Shown: positions 34,317 to 42,204 of the stretch, one piece after another
Numbering within the stretch: the stretch's first letter is position 1
How the letters are laid out: each line of letters begins with the position of its first letter
Origin: an uncultured Bacteroides sp.
Lineage (GTDB): Bacteria > Bacteroidota > Bacteroidia > Bacteroidales > Bacteroidaceae
Length of the DNA: 64,000 bases
Reading direction: 5' to 3'
Assembly: GCF_910586915.1 (NCBI RefSeq)
Contig: NZ_CAJULN010000008.1
Coordinates: 1 to 64,000 of the forward strand
The notes under the pieces: generated by a model
Told to the model about the DNA's origin: nothing
The model's input: the letters and a program-made list of their open reading frames with translations, nothing else
Database searches by the model: none
Made by a program: the position numbers and the translations under genes

Positions 34317-35180
34317 TCAGTAAGCTCCTGCTGCCGGCAGCAGAGAGGTTGCATCCTTTCTGCTTCGGATGCGGTATAGCTCTTTCACCACTCCCACCAT
34401 GAATACATGGGAGTATGCGTGCGTTCTGATGTTGTTCGCTTTATATTGCTGCCAGTCGGCAAGGTAGCTGAAACGCATCTTGACATCTCCTATCGGGAGG
34501 TCGGCGGTGAACATCTGCCGCAGCGAGGGCTGGTTGTGCAGCGAGGTGAATTTCACCACGCCGCCTGCATTGCCCAGTGAGAATATCTCGTAGTAAGACT
34601 GTCCGTAGTGTGGCGAGAACAGTGCCCCCATCACGGGCAGATTGACCTGATAGCGCAACACCATCGGATAGCGCCTGATTTTCAGATGCCAGATTGCCAT
34701 CCCCGAAGCGTCTAAGTTGAGGTAAGCCCTTGCCGAAGCGGGGTTGTTTGTGTTCCGAAGATTGTAGACAAAGCCTCCGTTGACGTCAAGCAGCCCTCCT
34801 GCCAGCAATTTGAAGTTGTCCGTCAGCCGGAACTGATAGTGGAGACCGTAGTTCCAGTTGACCAGTCCGGAGAAGGTGTTGTTGTTCTCGGCGCGGTTGT
34901 GCGTATAGCCGATGTTTGCCTGGAAGAAATTCTGCACAGACACATTCCCGTCGGACAACCGGGTCATCCGAATTGTTTCGCGGGAGACGCGGAACTCCAT
35001 TCCTTTGTACTCCTGCGGCGAAAGATAGGTGTCGAATACATTGGTAACCCCGACGCCATACAGGGTGGCACGTGTCACGTAGCGATGGAGTTGCAGACTG
35101 TCGGTCTGCGCTTGTGCTTTGGTGCAGAGGGCCGACAGGATATATCCTGCCACTCCCAAGTATATCAGTACTTTCTTCAT
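34317..35180 (-). CDS. DUF3316 protein, probable outer membrane barrel
   Basis: 287 residues with a signal peptide (LIYLGVAGYILSALCTKAQAQ). The mature part is a string of amphipathic strands (FFQANIGYTHN, SGLVNWNYGLHYQFRL, KLLAGGLLDVNGG, MRFSYLADWQQYK) in line with DUF3316, a Bacteroidota outer-membrane-barrel-like family of unknown function. Its ATG shares one base with the stop of the topoisomerase gene upstream, so translation is coupled. That tight link to a DNA topoisomerase is probably historical rather than functional. Confidence 0.8.
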   Translation of the reverse strand: MKKVLIYLGVAGYILSALCTKAQAQTDSLQLHRYVTRATLYGVGVTNVFDTYLSPQEYKGMEFRVSRETIRMTRLSDGNVSVQNFFQANIGYTHNRAENNNTFSGLVNWNYGLHYQFRLTDNFKLLAGGLLDVNGGFVYNLRNTNNPASARAYLNLDASGMAIWHLKIRRYPMVLRYQVNLPVMGALFSPHYGQSYYEIFSLGNAGGVVKFTSLHNQPSLRQMFTADLPIGDVKMRFSYLADWQQYKANNIRTHAYSHVFMVGVVKELYRIRSRKDATSLLPAAGAY

Positions 35181-37825
35181 CAGAACAACTTCATCTGCCC
35201 GGTTATTTCGTCAATGATATCTCCTTCGCTCTTGCCGTTGTCCGGGTCTAAGTTTTCCGGTTCCTCTTCCTCTTCGGGCTGCGGCTGCTGTTCGGGTTCG
35301 GGGAAACGGGTAGGTTCGAGTTCGTTGATGGTCTCGACCGTATAAGTGGTGATGCGTTTGCCTTTCGCCTTGAAGCCTTTGACAGCGATGAACTCCTCCG
35401 CATCCACTTCCAACGGTTCGCGGAAACTGTCGTTTCCACCGAATACGACCTCCAGGCGCGGATAGTACTCGTCGGTCAGCAAGATGAGACGGTTGTTCTT
35501 GTTCTCGCCCAGGTAATTCTGTTTGCGGGCTGAACCTTCAAAACAGAAACGTTTCAAGTAAGGGTAATTCTGTTGCTCGGCGTCGTAGAGCGCGGCAGTC
35601 CATATTTTGTTGGGGTCGTATTTCTCGACGATGCTTACGCTATCCTCGTAGTGGTTGCTCAGGTCGAAGTTGCTGGTGTAGAAGTCGCCGTTGTTGAGAA
35701 TCACCAGGATGCTGTCCTCGCTTTGGAATTCGCCCAAATACTCACCGCGTCCGTCGTAGTTGAGGCGGAGGATGTCGCGGTCGAACCACACTTTCCGTCC
35801 GCCGAGGGTAGAGCCGCCTTTTTGTTTCAGCGTGATTTTGTGTATCGGCAGGCGGGTAAGGATGACACCCCGTGCCTGGCGTCCTTTGATGCCTACTTCG
35901 CTGAAATCTTCCTCGAAGATGATGCGCCGCACGCGCGGGTTGGGTTTTAGCGTGACTTTGATGATTTCGGCTTCACCGTTCGGATTGGCGCTGAAATAGG
36001 TGATGCGGGAATCGGGCGTGCCCTGTGTGACATCGTATTCACGGTCGCGGACAACAGAAGTCACGGCAAAACGTTTGATGTAGGTCGTTCCCTCTTTCCC
36101 GTCGCGGTAGGCAACGTTGTAAATCGTCCGCTTGTCGTTCTTCTTGAACACATTGATGTAGAGCACGTTCTTGCCGACAAACTTCTTGTCGGCAACGGGT
36201 GTCACGAGGTACTTGCCGTCGCGGAAGAAGATGATGACATCGTCGATGTCCGAACAGCACGCCACAAACTCGTCTTTCTTCAAGGCTGTCCCGATGAATC
36301 CTTCCTCGCGGTTGATATAGAGCTTTTCGTTTGCCTCCACTACTTTGGCGGCTTCGATGGTGTCGAAGTTGCGCAGTTCCGTACGGCGCGGGAAGTTCTT
36401 GCCGTATTTGTTCTTCAACATCTGATACCAGTTGACGGTGTAGTCTGTGATGTGTGCCAGGTGATTGTCTATTTCGGCAACCTCTTCTTTCATCCGTGCG
36501 ATGAGTTCGTCCGCTTTGTCCGAGTTGAACTTGAGGATGCGTCCCATTTTTATTTCCATCAACTTGAGGATGTCCTCTTTGGTCACCTCACGGATAAATT
36601 GCGGATAGAACGGCGTCAGACGTTCGTCGATGTGTTCGCAGGCGGCGTCCATATTCTTGGACTGTTCGAACTCCCTGTCCTTGTAGATGCGCTCTTCGAT
36701 GAATATCTTTTCGAGCGAGGAGAAGTGCAGTGCCTCCAGTATTTCGCCTTTTTTGATTTCCAATTCCTGTTTCAGCAGGCTCAGCGTGTTGTCTGCCGAT
36801 TTTTTCAGTACTTTGCTCACGGTGAGGAAGTGAGGCTTGCTGTCGTCGATGACACAGCAGTTGGGCGAGATGCTCACCTCGCAGTCGGTGAAGGCGTAGA
36901 GGGCGTCAATCGTTTTGTCCGACGACGTGCCGGGTGCCAGGTGTACTAAGATTTCGACGTTGGCAGCCGTGTTGTCGTCTACCTTGCGAATCTTGATTTT
37001 TCCTTTGTCGACAGCTTTCAGGATGGAGTCGATGACGGACGATGTGGTTTTGCCGTAAGGAATCTCCGTGATGGCGAGCGTCTTGTTGTCGAGCTTGTTG
37101 ATTTTGGCGCGTACCTTCACCGCTCCGCCGCGTTCGCCGTCGTTGTATTTGGCCACGTCGATGGAACCACCCGTCTGGAAGTCGGGATATAGTTGGAACT
37201 CCTCGCCGTGGAGATAGCTGATGGCGGCGTCGCAAAGCTCGTTGAAGTTGTGCGGCAGTATTTTGGAAGAGAGACCGACGGCGATACCTTCTACTCCCTG
37301 TGCCAGTAATAGTGGGAATTTCACGGGAAGAGTGACCGGTTCCTTGTTGCGTCCGTCGTAAGAGAGTTTCCACTCGGTAGTCTTGGGATTGAACACGACA
37401 TCCAAAGCAAATTTGGACAGACGCGCTTCGATGTAACGCGGCGCGGCAGCACCGTCTCCGGTGAGAATATTACCCCAGTTTCCCTGGCAGTCGACCAGCA
37501 AATCTTTCTGTCCGAGTTGCACCAAGGCATCGCCGATGGAAGCGTCGCCGTGCGGATGAAACTGCATGGTGTGTCCCACAATGTTGGCAACTTTGTTGTA
37601 ACGTCCGTCGTCGAGACGCTTCATCGAATGCAGGATGCGTCGCTGAACGGGCTTTAAACCATCGTTGATGTGGGGCACGGCACGTTCGAGAATCACATAC
37701 GAGGCGTAGTCCAGAAACCAGTTCTGGTACATACCTGTCAGTTGATGTTTCACGTTTTCGTCCCGTGCGTCCGCCGGTTTGTAGTCTGAATGTTCTTCTG
37801 GTATCTCGTTAATTTCGTCACTCAT
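35180..37825 (-). CDS. parC: Topoisomerase IV subunit A (DNA gyrase/topoisomerase IV A family)
   Basis: 881 residues. The type IIA topoisomerase A subunit cuts and rejoins DNA through a tyrosyl link; ParC-type enzymes decatenate daughter chromosomes. Visible: the DGLKPVQRRIL region, the quinolone-determining segment GHTMQFHPHGDASIGDAL (Ser and Asp at the usual resistance positions), and the active-site Tyr in AAPRYIEARL. A coiled-coil gate (residues 380-490) and a C-terminal blade region follow. A QRGGRG-like GyrA box was not seen, which favours ParC over GyrA. An acidic Pro/Glu-rich tail (PEPEQQPQPEEEEEPENLD) ends the protein. DUF3316 and S41 genes follow. Confidence 0.9.
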   Translation of the reverse strand: MSDEINEIPEEHSDYKPADARDENVKHQLTGMYQNWFLDYASYVILERAVPHINDGLKPVQRRILHSMKRLDDGRYNKVANIVGHTMQFHPHGDASIGDALVQLGQKDLLVDCQGNWGNILTGDGAAAPRYIEARLSKFALDVVFNPKTTEWKLSYDGRNKEPVTLPVKFPLLLAQGVEGIAVGLSSKILPHNFNELCDAAISYLHGEEFQLYPDFQTGGSIDVAKYNDGERGGAVKVRAKINKLDNKTLAITEIPYGKTTSSVIDSILKAVDKGKIKIRKVDDNTAANVEILVHLAPGTSSDKTIDALYAFTDCEVSISPNCCVIDDSKPHFLTVSKVLKKSADNTLSLLKQELEIKKGEILEALHFSSLEKIFIEERIYKDREFEQSKNMDAACEHIDERLTPFYPQFIREVTKEDILKLMEIKMGRILKFNSDKADELIARMKEEVAEIDNHLAHITDYTVNWYQMLKNKYGKNFPRRTELRNFDTIEAAKVVEANEKLYINREEGFIGTALKKDEFVACCSDIDDVIIFFRDGKYLVTPVADKKFVGKNVLYINVFKKNDKRTIYNVAYRDGKEGTTYIKRFAVTSVVRDREYDVTQGTPDSRITYFSANPNGEAEIIKVTLKPNPRVRRIIFEEDFSEVGIKGRQARGVILTRLPIHKITLKQKGGSTLGGRKVWFDRDILRLNYDGRGEYLGEFQSEDSILVILNNGDFYTSNFDLSNHYEDSVSIVEKYDPNKIWTAALYDAEQQNYPYLKRFCFEGSARKQNYLGENKNNRLILLTDEYYPRLEVVFGGNDSFREPLEVDAEEFIAVKGFKAKGKRITTYTVETINELEPTRFPEPEQQPQPEEEEEPENLDPDNGKSEGDIIDEITGQMKLF

Positions 37826-38016
37826 AAATCAATCTTCGCTTTAATACACGCAAAAATACGAAATAAATTCATATGAGAACGAAAAGCAAACACGTTTTTT
37901 AGCTAAGTGAATATTCTAAATCAGTGTACAAGTAGTGTTTTCATTGAGAGGGATAATGTACCGGATTCTTATGGTGAATTCCCGTCCAGAATGAGACTTC
38001 TGTTTCTGAAAGTCTG

Positions 38017-38205
38017 TTATTCGTAGCGGTTGATTCCTTCGCGCGTGCCAAACCACATTCTTCCCAATTCATCCTGATAAATGGATAAGACGGAAGGTTG
38101 TGTCAGGCCTTCCGACAATCCGATATGTTTGAAATAGTTTCTATATAGGAGCTTGCTTGATATTATCAGCAGAAAAAATAATACCGATAAGAATTTATGT
38201 CTCAT
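38017..38205 (-). pseudogene. Remnant of a hybrid two-component system sensor (N-terminal fragment)
   Basis: A 62-codon open frame encodes a signal-like segment (FLSVLFFLLIISSKLLYRNY) and then FKHIGLSEGLTQPSVLSIYQ, followed by DELGRMWFGTREGINRYE. This is the opening of the first propeller repeat of Bacteroides hybrid two-component (HTCS) sensors, which normally run to about 1,300-1,450 residues. It stops just where the first blade should continue. No kinase, receiver or AraC-type HTH follows in the 190 bp before parC. It looks like a leftover after deletion of most of the gene. Confidence 0.7.
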
Positions 38206-38434
38206 AGCTCTAATATAATTTGATTGCGGTTGTTGTTTTTGAAAATATACAGTCTAAATACTTAATATGAACAAATTATTTATAAATTCTATTCAAAATA
38301 ATTTCCACACGGCAGTTGACAGGCCTGAACCTTGTGCCGCCCGCCTGCCGGTGGAAGGGAGGAAAAGGCCGGACGATTTTCATAGGGCGATAAAGCCTGC
38401 CGGATGAACCGGAATTCTTAAATGCATTCATTTT

Positions 38435-38465
38435 TTTGTTTATATGCAGGAAAGAGTTACTTTTG
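38435..38465 (+). promoter_or_regulatory. Promoter of the HU-like gene (TTTG - 19 bp - TACTTTTG)
   Basis: TTTG at 38435-38438, a 19-bp spacer and TACTTTTG at 38458-38465 make a full consensus Bacteroides promoter. It predicts a start near 38472, which puts the palindrome array at 38483-38569 inside the mRNA leader. Confidence 0.75.
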
Positions 38466-38482
38466 CTGCGAATAAGACTTTG

Positions 38483-38569
38483 CTGACACCCGGGTCTCAG
38501 TGATGCTGACATCCGGGTGTCGGTATGTCTGAGACCCGGGTCCTGGTATCGCTGACACCCGGGTGTCAG
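38483..38569. repeat. Array 2: four CCCGGG-centred palindromes, exact 23-bp period
   Basis: Four 18-bp units: ctgacacccgggtctcag, ctgacatccgggtgtcgg, ctgagacccgggtcctgg and ctgacacccgggtgtcag (a perfect palindrome). Centres are at 38491.5, 38514.5, 38537.5 and 38560.5, so the period is exactly 23 bp with 5-bp spacers (tgatg, tatgt, tatcg). The array lies between the promoter and the ATG of the HU-like gene and would be transcribed as four consecutive GC-rich hairpins, or bound as DNA sites on one helix face. Confidence 0.85.
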
Positions 38570-38611
38570 TCAAAGCGCGAATACGAACCAAAAAAGAAAG
38601 GAGTACAGACA

Positions 38612-39118
38612 ATGACAGTCCCCTATGTAGTGCGGAAAAAAGCGGATTTAACGTCCGGAGAACGAAGAGAGTTGTGGTATGGTGTGCCAAAGAGTTTGAT
38701 AGACACCATCCAGAATAAAGAGTTTGCCGAATATCTCGAAAAACGGAGCGGTTTCCACCGTGGGCAGATAGATGGGATACTGACCGAAATGGTCGATGCC
38801 ATTTACAGTCTGCTCTCCATCGGGCAGTCGGTCACCATCGAGGGGTTGGGCACATTTCATACCTCGCTTACCAGCCAAGGATTCGAACGCCCCGAGCAGG
38901 TGACTCCGGGAAAAGTCTCAGTATCACGCGTTTATTTTGTGGCTTGCCCCGAATTCAGCCGGCGGGTGAAGAAGATAAAATGCTCGCGCATCCCCTTCAA
39001 CCTCTATATGCCCGAAAGTCAACTGACGAAGGAAATGAAAGAGGCCGACCGGAAACAGGAGCAGCAGGAGTATGCCCGCATGATGGCGCCCCAAACCGAC
39101 GAAGAAGACGGAGAATAA
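38612..39118 (+). CDS. HU family DNA-binding protein (HU-HIG type) with charged tail
   Basis: 168 residues from the ATG at 38612 (MTVPYVVRKKADL). A good Shine-Dalgarno (aaaggag, 11 bp before the start) is unusual for Bacteroides and supports this start. Residues 30-125 resemble the HU fold: a helical N-terminal part (FAEYLEKRSGFHRGQIDGIL), IGQSVTIEGLGTFHTSLTS as the beta saddle, and VYFVACPEFSRRV. The tail is charged (EADRKQEQQEYARMMAPQ). HU-like proteins bend DNA and organise the nucleoid. The strong promoter and the palindrome array in its leader suggest special regulation. Confidence 0.85.
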   Translation: MTVPYVVRKKADLTSGERRELWYGVPKSLIDTIQNKEFAEYLEKRSGFHRGQIDGILTEMVDAIYSLLSIGQSVTIEGLGTFHTSLTSQGFERPEQVTPGKVSVSRVYFVACPEFSRRVKKIKCSRIPFNLYMPESQLTKEMKEADRKQEQQEYARMMAPQTDEEDGE

Positions 39119-39162
39119 GATAAATTAATACCCTACCTGTCCCCACTTACGAGATAAATCTC

Positions 39163-39170
39163 TATCTTTG
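39163..39170 (+). promoter_or_regulatory. -7 element TATCTTTG for the glyS operon
   Basis: An exact TAnnTTTG match lies 52 bp before the glycyl-tRNA synthetase ATG. A -33 box was not identified. Confidence 0.5.
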
Positions 39171-39222
39171 TGGCACTTTTTACGGAAAAAAGAAAAACAA
39201 ATTAATAGATATAAAAAAGAAA

Positions 39223-40764
39223 ATGGCACAAGAAGACGTTTTTAAGAAACTTGTATCGCACTGTAAGGAGTATGGTTTCGTATTCCCCTCGAGCGATATC
39301 TACGACGGACTGGGCGCTGTGTATGACTACGGTCAGATGGGCGTTGAACTGAAAAACAACATTAAGAAATACTGGTGGGACAGCATGGTGCTGTTGCACG
39401 AAAATATTGTCGGAATCGACTCTGCCATCTTTATGCATCCCACCATCTGGAAGGCTTCCGGACACGTTGACGCATTCAACGACCCTTTGATTGACAATAA
39501 AGATTCTAAAAAGCGTTACCGTGCCGACGTGCTCATCGAAGACCAGTTGGCAAAGTACGACGATAAAATCAACAAGGAAGTGGCGAAAGCCGCCAAGAGA
39601 TTCGGCGAAAGTTTCGACGAGGCACAGTTCCGCTCCACCAACGCACGCGTGTTGGAACAGCAGGCCAAGCGCGACGCGCTTCACACCCGTTTTGCACAAG
39701 CCTTGAACGACGGCAACCTGGAGGAATTGCGTCAGATTATCATCGATGAAGAAATCGTATGCCCCATCTCCGGAACCAAGAACTGGACGGAAGTACGCCA
39801 GTTCAATCTCATGTTCTCCACCGAAATGGGTTCTACTGCCGACGGTGCGATGAAAGTCTACCTCCGCCCCGAAACCGCGCAGGGTATTTTCGTCAACTAC
39901 CTCAACGTGCAGAAAACGGGCCGCATGAAGGTTCCTTTCGGTATTGCGCAGATTGGTAAGGCGTTCCGCAACGAGATTGTTGCCCGTCAGTTCATCTTCC
40001 GTATGCGTGAGTTTGAGCAGATGGAGATGCAGTTCTTCGTAAAACCGGGCACCGAACTCGACTGGTTCAAGAAATGGAAGGAAATCCGCCTGAAATGGCA
40101 CAAGGCACTGGGCTTTGGCGATGCAAGCTACCGCTATCACGACCACGACAAGCTGGCGCATTACGCCAATGCCGCTACCGACATCGAATTCTTGATGCCG
40201 TTCGGATTCAAGGAAGTCGAAGGTATCCACTCGCGTACCAACTTCGACCTCTCGCAACACGAGAAGTACTGCGGAAAGAGCATTAAGTATTTCGACCCCG
40301 AACTGAATGAGTCCTACACGCCGTATGTCATCGAGACTTCCATCGGTGTAGACCGTATGTTCCTCAGCATCATGAGCGCCGCTTACTGCGAAGAGCAGTT
40401 GGAGAGTGGCGAGAGCCGCGTCGTGCTGAAATTGCCTGCTGCCCTGGCTCCGGTGAAGCTGGCGGTAATGCCGTTGGTGAAGAAAGACGGCCTGCCCGAA
40501 AAGGCACGCGAAATCATCGACAGCCTCAAGTTCCACTTCCATTGCCAATACGACGAAAAAGACAGCATCGGCAAGCGTTACCGCCGCCAGGATGCCATCG
40601 GTACTCCGTATTGCGTGACGGTCGACCACCAGACGTTGGAAGACAACTGTGTGACCTTGCGCAACCGCGATACGATGCAGCAGGAGCGTGTGGCTATCTC
40701 CGAACTGAACAATATCATTGCCGACAGAGTGAGTATCACTTCTCTGTTGAAAACTTTACAATAA
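39223..40764 (+). CDS. glyS: Glycyl-tRNA synthetase, single-chain class II
   Basis: 513 residues. It charges tRNA-Gly with glycine. It is of the dimeric alpha2 type found in Bacteroidota, archaea and eukaryotes, not the alpha2beta2 GlyQ/GlyS type. The N-terminus is VSHCKEYGFVFPSSDIYDGL. Class II motif 2 region: PFGIAQIGKAFRNEI with the catalytic Arg, then MREFEQMEMQFFV. Motif 3: VIETSIGVDRMFLS. The C-terminal anticodon-binding domain starts near residue 410 (PVKLAVMPLVKKDGL). An FKBP isomerase gene follows after 11 bp. Essential housekeeping gene. Confidence 0.95.
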   Translation: MAQEDVFKKLVSHCKEYGFVFPSSDIYDGLGAVYDYGQMGVELKNNIKKYWWDSMVLLHENIVGIDSAIFMHPTIWKASGHVDAFNDPLIDNKDSKKRYRADVLIEDQLAKYDDKINKEVAKAAKRFGESFDEAQFRSTNARVLEQQAKRDALHTRFAQALNDGNLEELRQIIIDEEIVCPISGTKNWTEVRQFNLMFSTEMGSTADGAMKVYLRPETAQGIFVNYLNVQKTGRMKVPFGIAQIGKAFRNEIVARQFIFRMREFEQMEMQFFVKPGTELDWFKKWKEIRLKWHKALGFGDASYRYHDHDKLAHYANAATDIEFLMPFGFKEVEGIHSRTNFDLSQHEKYCGKSIKYFDPELNESYTPYVIETSIGVDRMFLSIMSAAYCEEQLESGESRVVLKLPAALAPVKLAVMPLVKKDGLPEKAREIIDSLKFHFHCQYDEKDSIGKRYRRQDAIGTPYCVTVDHQTLEDNCVTLRNRDTMQQERVAISELNNIIADRVSITSLLKTLQ

Positions 40765-40775
40765 ACCTTTGACGA

Positions 40776-41339
40776 ATGAGCAAAAAGATCTATTTTCTCT
40801 CCTTAGTATGGTTGGCACTTGCGTTCACTGCCTGTAGTGAGACGGAAGAGGTAGACCGTTATGATAATTGGCGCGCGCGTAACGAGGCTTTTATCGATTC
40901 TATTGCAAATGTATGTAACAGTGCCGAGAACAGGAACTTACCGGATAACGACCCGAAGAAACTTCATGCTTACGAAGATGAAGTGACGGGGCAGTGGATA
41001 TACGTCAAGAAGATAAAAGCGGGAGATGGAACAGTGACTCCCGTATATACTTCTACTATCAGTGCGCATTATCGGATGTCTTATTTGAATGGAGATGTAG
41101 TTCAGCAGACTTTCACCGAGGCAGAGCCGACGGAGTTTGACGCTCCTGCGGAGTTCTCTTTGGATGGAGTGATTTCCGGCTGGTCTTATGCATTGACTCA
41201 TATGAAAGAAGGCGATTACTGGACGTTGTATATTCCTTATCAAAGCGGCTATGGCTCCGGTACGGGTAGCGATGGATCTTTACAGGCTTATTCTGCACTG
41301 GTGTACAATGTAAAGTTGGAGAAGATTGTAAAACAGTAA
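40776..41339 (+). CDS. FKBP-type peptidyl-prolyl isomerase, lipoprotein
   Basis: 187 residues; signal peptide with lipobox LAFTAC. An N-terminal helical region (residues 25-65) precedes an FKBP domain: VTPVYTSTISAHYRMSYLNG, FSLDGVISGWSYALTHMKEG, YWTLYIPYQSGYGSG and a final VYNVKLEKIV strand. The aromatic residues Trp and Tyr of the prolyl pocket are present. It catalyses proline isomerisation during folding in the periplasm. Coupled downstream of glyS and ended by a strong terminator. Confidence 0.88.
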   Translation: MSKKIYFLSLVWLALAFTACSETEEVDRYDNWRARNEAFIDSIANVCNSAENRNLPDNDPKKLHAYEDEVTGQWIYVKKIKAGDGTVTPVYTSTISAHYRMSYLNGDVVQQTFTEAEPTEFDAPAEFSLDGVISGWSYALTHMKEGDYWTLYIPYQSGYGSGTGSDGSLQAYSALVYNVKLEKIVKQ

Positions 41340-41347
41340 TCTTATAG

Positions 41348-41405
41348 AAATTGCCGAATTAAAGTAGCGTTTTTAGTGAAAAGTGCTACTTTAATTCGGC
41401 AATTT
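41348..41405. terminator. Terminator after the FKBP gene
   Basis: A 21-bp perfect stem (aaattgccgaattaaagtag plus c, and its complement) with a 16-base A/T-rich loop. T and A runs on both sides could terminate this operon and the HigBA unit from the other side. Confidence 0.85.
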
Positions 41406-41442
41406 GTTAATAAAATCGACGGAAGAGCGTAACCGCCTGTTT

Positions 41443-41763
41443 TTAAAATACAGCAGCTATTTTCTTTATATTGTTTAGCTTTTCACGTAGAGAGTTATTC
41501 TTCCGTGCCATCTGTATGTTATAATCTGTTTGCATTCTTACAAGCAAATCGGCATTGATACCTAAAGCTGCTTCTAAGAATAAGGCAAACTCGGTAGTTA
41601 TCGGACGTTTTGTATTTAACGTTTCATTCAGGGCAGAATACGACAAGCCGAATTTTTTTGCAAAGTCCTTTTGTTTTATCCCTCTATATTCCAGTTCTTC
41701 CTTTACTAATTCACCTGGATGATAGGGGCGGAATGACTGTAAATTATTTGCTGATATACCCAT
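41443..41763 (-). CDS. higA: HigA family antitoxin
   Basis: 106 residues with an N-terminal FRPYHPGELVKEELEYRGI segment typical of HigA/VapI antitoxins. An XRE-type helix-turn-helix follows at about residues 27-55 (KQKDFAKKFGLSYSALNETL) and an ALGINADLLVRMQTDY segment. It neutralises the HigB mRNA interferase and represses the operon. The toxin gene lies just upstream (8-bp gap), the toxin-first order typical of hig systems. Base composition is AT-rich compared with the flanking operons, in line with acquisition. Confidence 0.88.
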   Translation of the reverse strand: MGISANNLQSFRPYHPGELVKEELEYRGIKQKDFAKKFGLSYSALNETLNTKRPITTEFALFLEAALGINADLLVRMQTDYNIQMARKNNSLREKLNNIKKIAAVF

Positions 41764-41771
41764 AGTACCTC

Positions 41772-42092
41772 CTATTTATAATGATTTGTAATATCTGTCA
41801 AAGAACATATTTCTACGATAGTTTGATTGCCCGCATTGGTAATTTCCCTAAATTCCAATCTGTATTGATCATTGATACGCAAAGAGGAAATTCCTTTCTT
41901 ATCACCTTTCAGCTTCTCATAATTTAAAGACCTGTACTGATATAATTCTTCCATTCGAGAAGCATTCAACAGGGCTTTGACGCACTTTAAATAACCATTG
42001 ACTATTTGAGGCTGGAACCGATGCTTCTTATCATCGGTCTTTCCTTTTTCATAAAGTTCCGCCAAATACTTTTTCTCAAATTCTACATTCAT
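41772..42092 (-). CDS. higB: HigB-like toxin (RelE superfamily mRNA interferase)
   Basis: 106 residues from the ATG at 42090-42092 (MNVEFEKKYLAELYEKGKTD); an earlier ATG at 42116 adds 8 residues. The RelE/HigB fold is visible: KYLAELYEKGKT at the N-terminus, YRSLNYEKLKGDKKGISSLR (beta hairpin with basic residues), INDQYRLEFRE (catalytic-area Arg/Glu) and C-terminal VEICSLTDITNHYK with the terminal His/Tyr. The product cuts mRNA on the ribosome. It forms a toxin-antitoxin operon with higA. Confidence 0.87.
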   Translation of the reverse strand: MNVEFEKKYLAELYEKGKTDDKKHRFQPQIVNGYLKCVKALLNASRMEELYQYRSLNYEKLKGDKKGISSLRINDQYRLEFREITNAGNQTIVEICSLTDITNHYK

Positions 42093-42204
42093 ATTGCCTG
42101 TTCTTTGATAGTACAAAGATAGTTATAAATTATATAATTCGCAAAATTAGCGAATCGTTTTCAACAAGTGCCATCGCAAAAATACTCCTTTCAGAAGTCA
42201 TTCA

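Noticed and set aside
38483..38569. Palindrome arrays as CRISPR arrays
   Set aside because: Units are 14-18 bp palindromes that vary between repeats, with spacers of only 5-8 bp; there is no cas gene and no constant repeat of CRISPR length.
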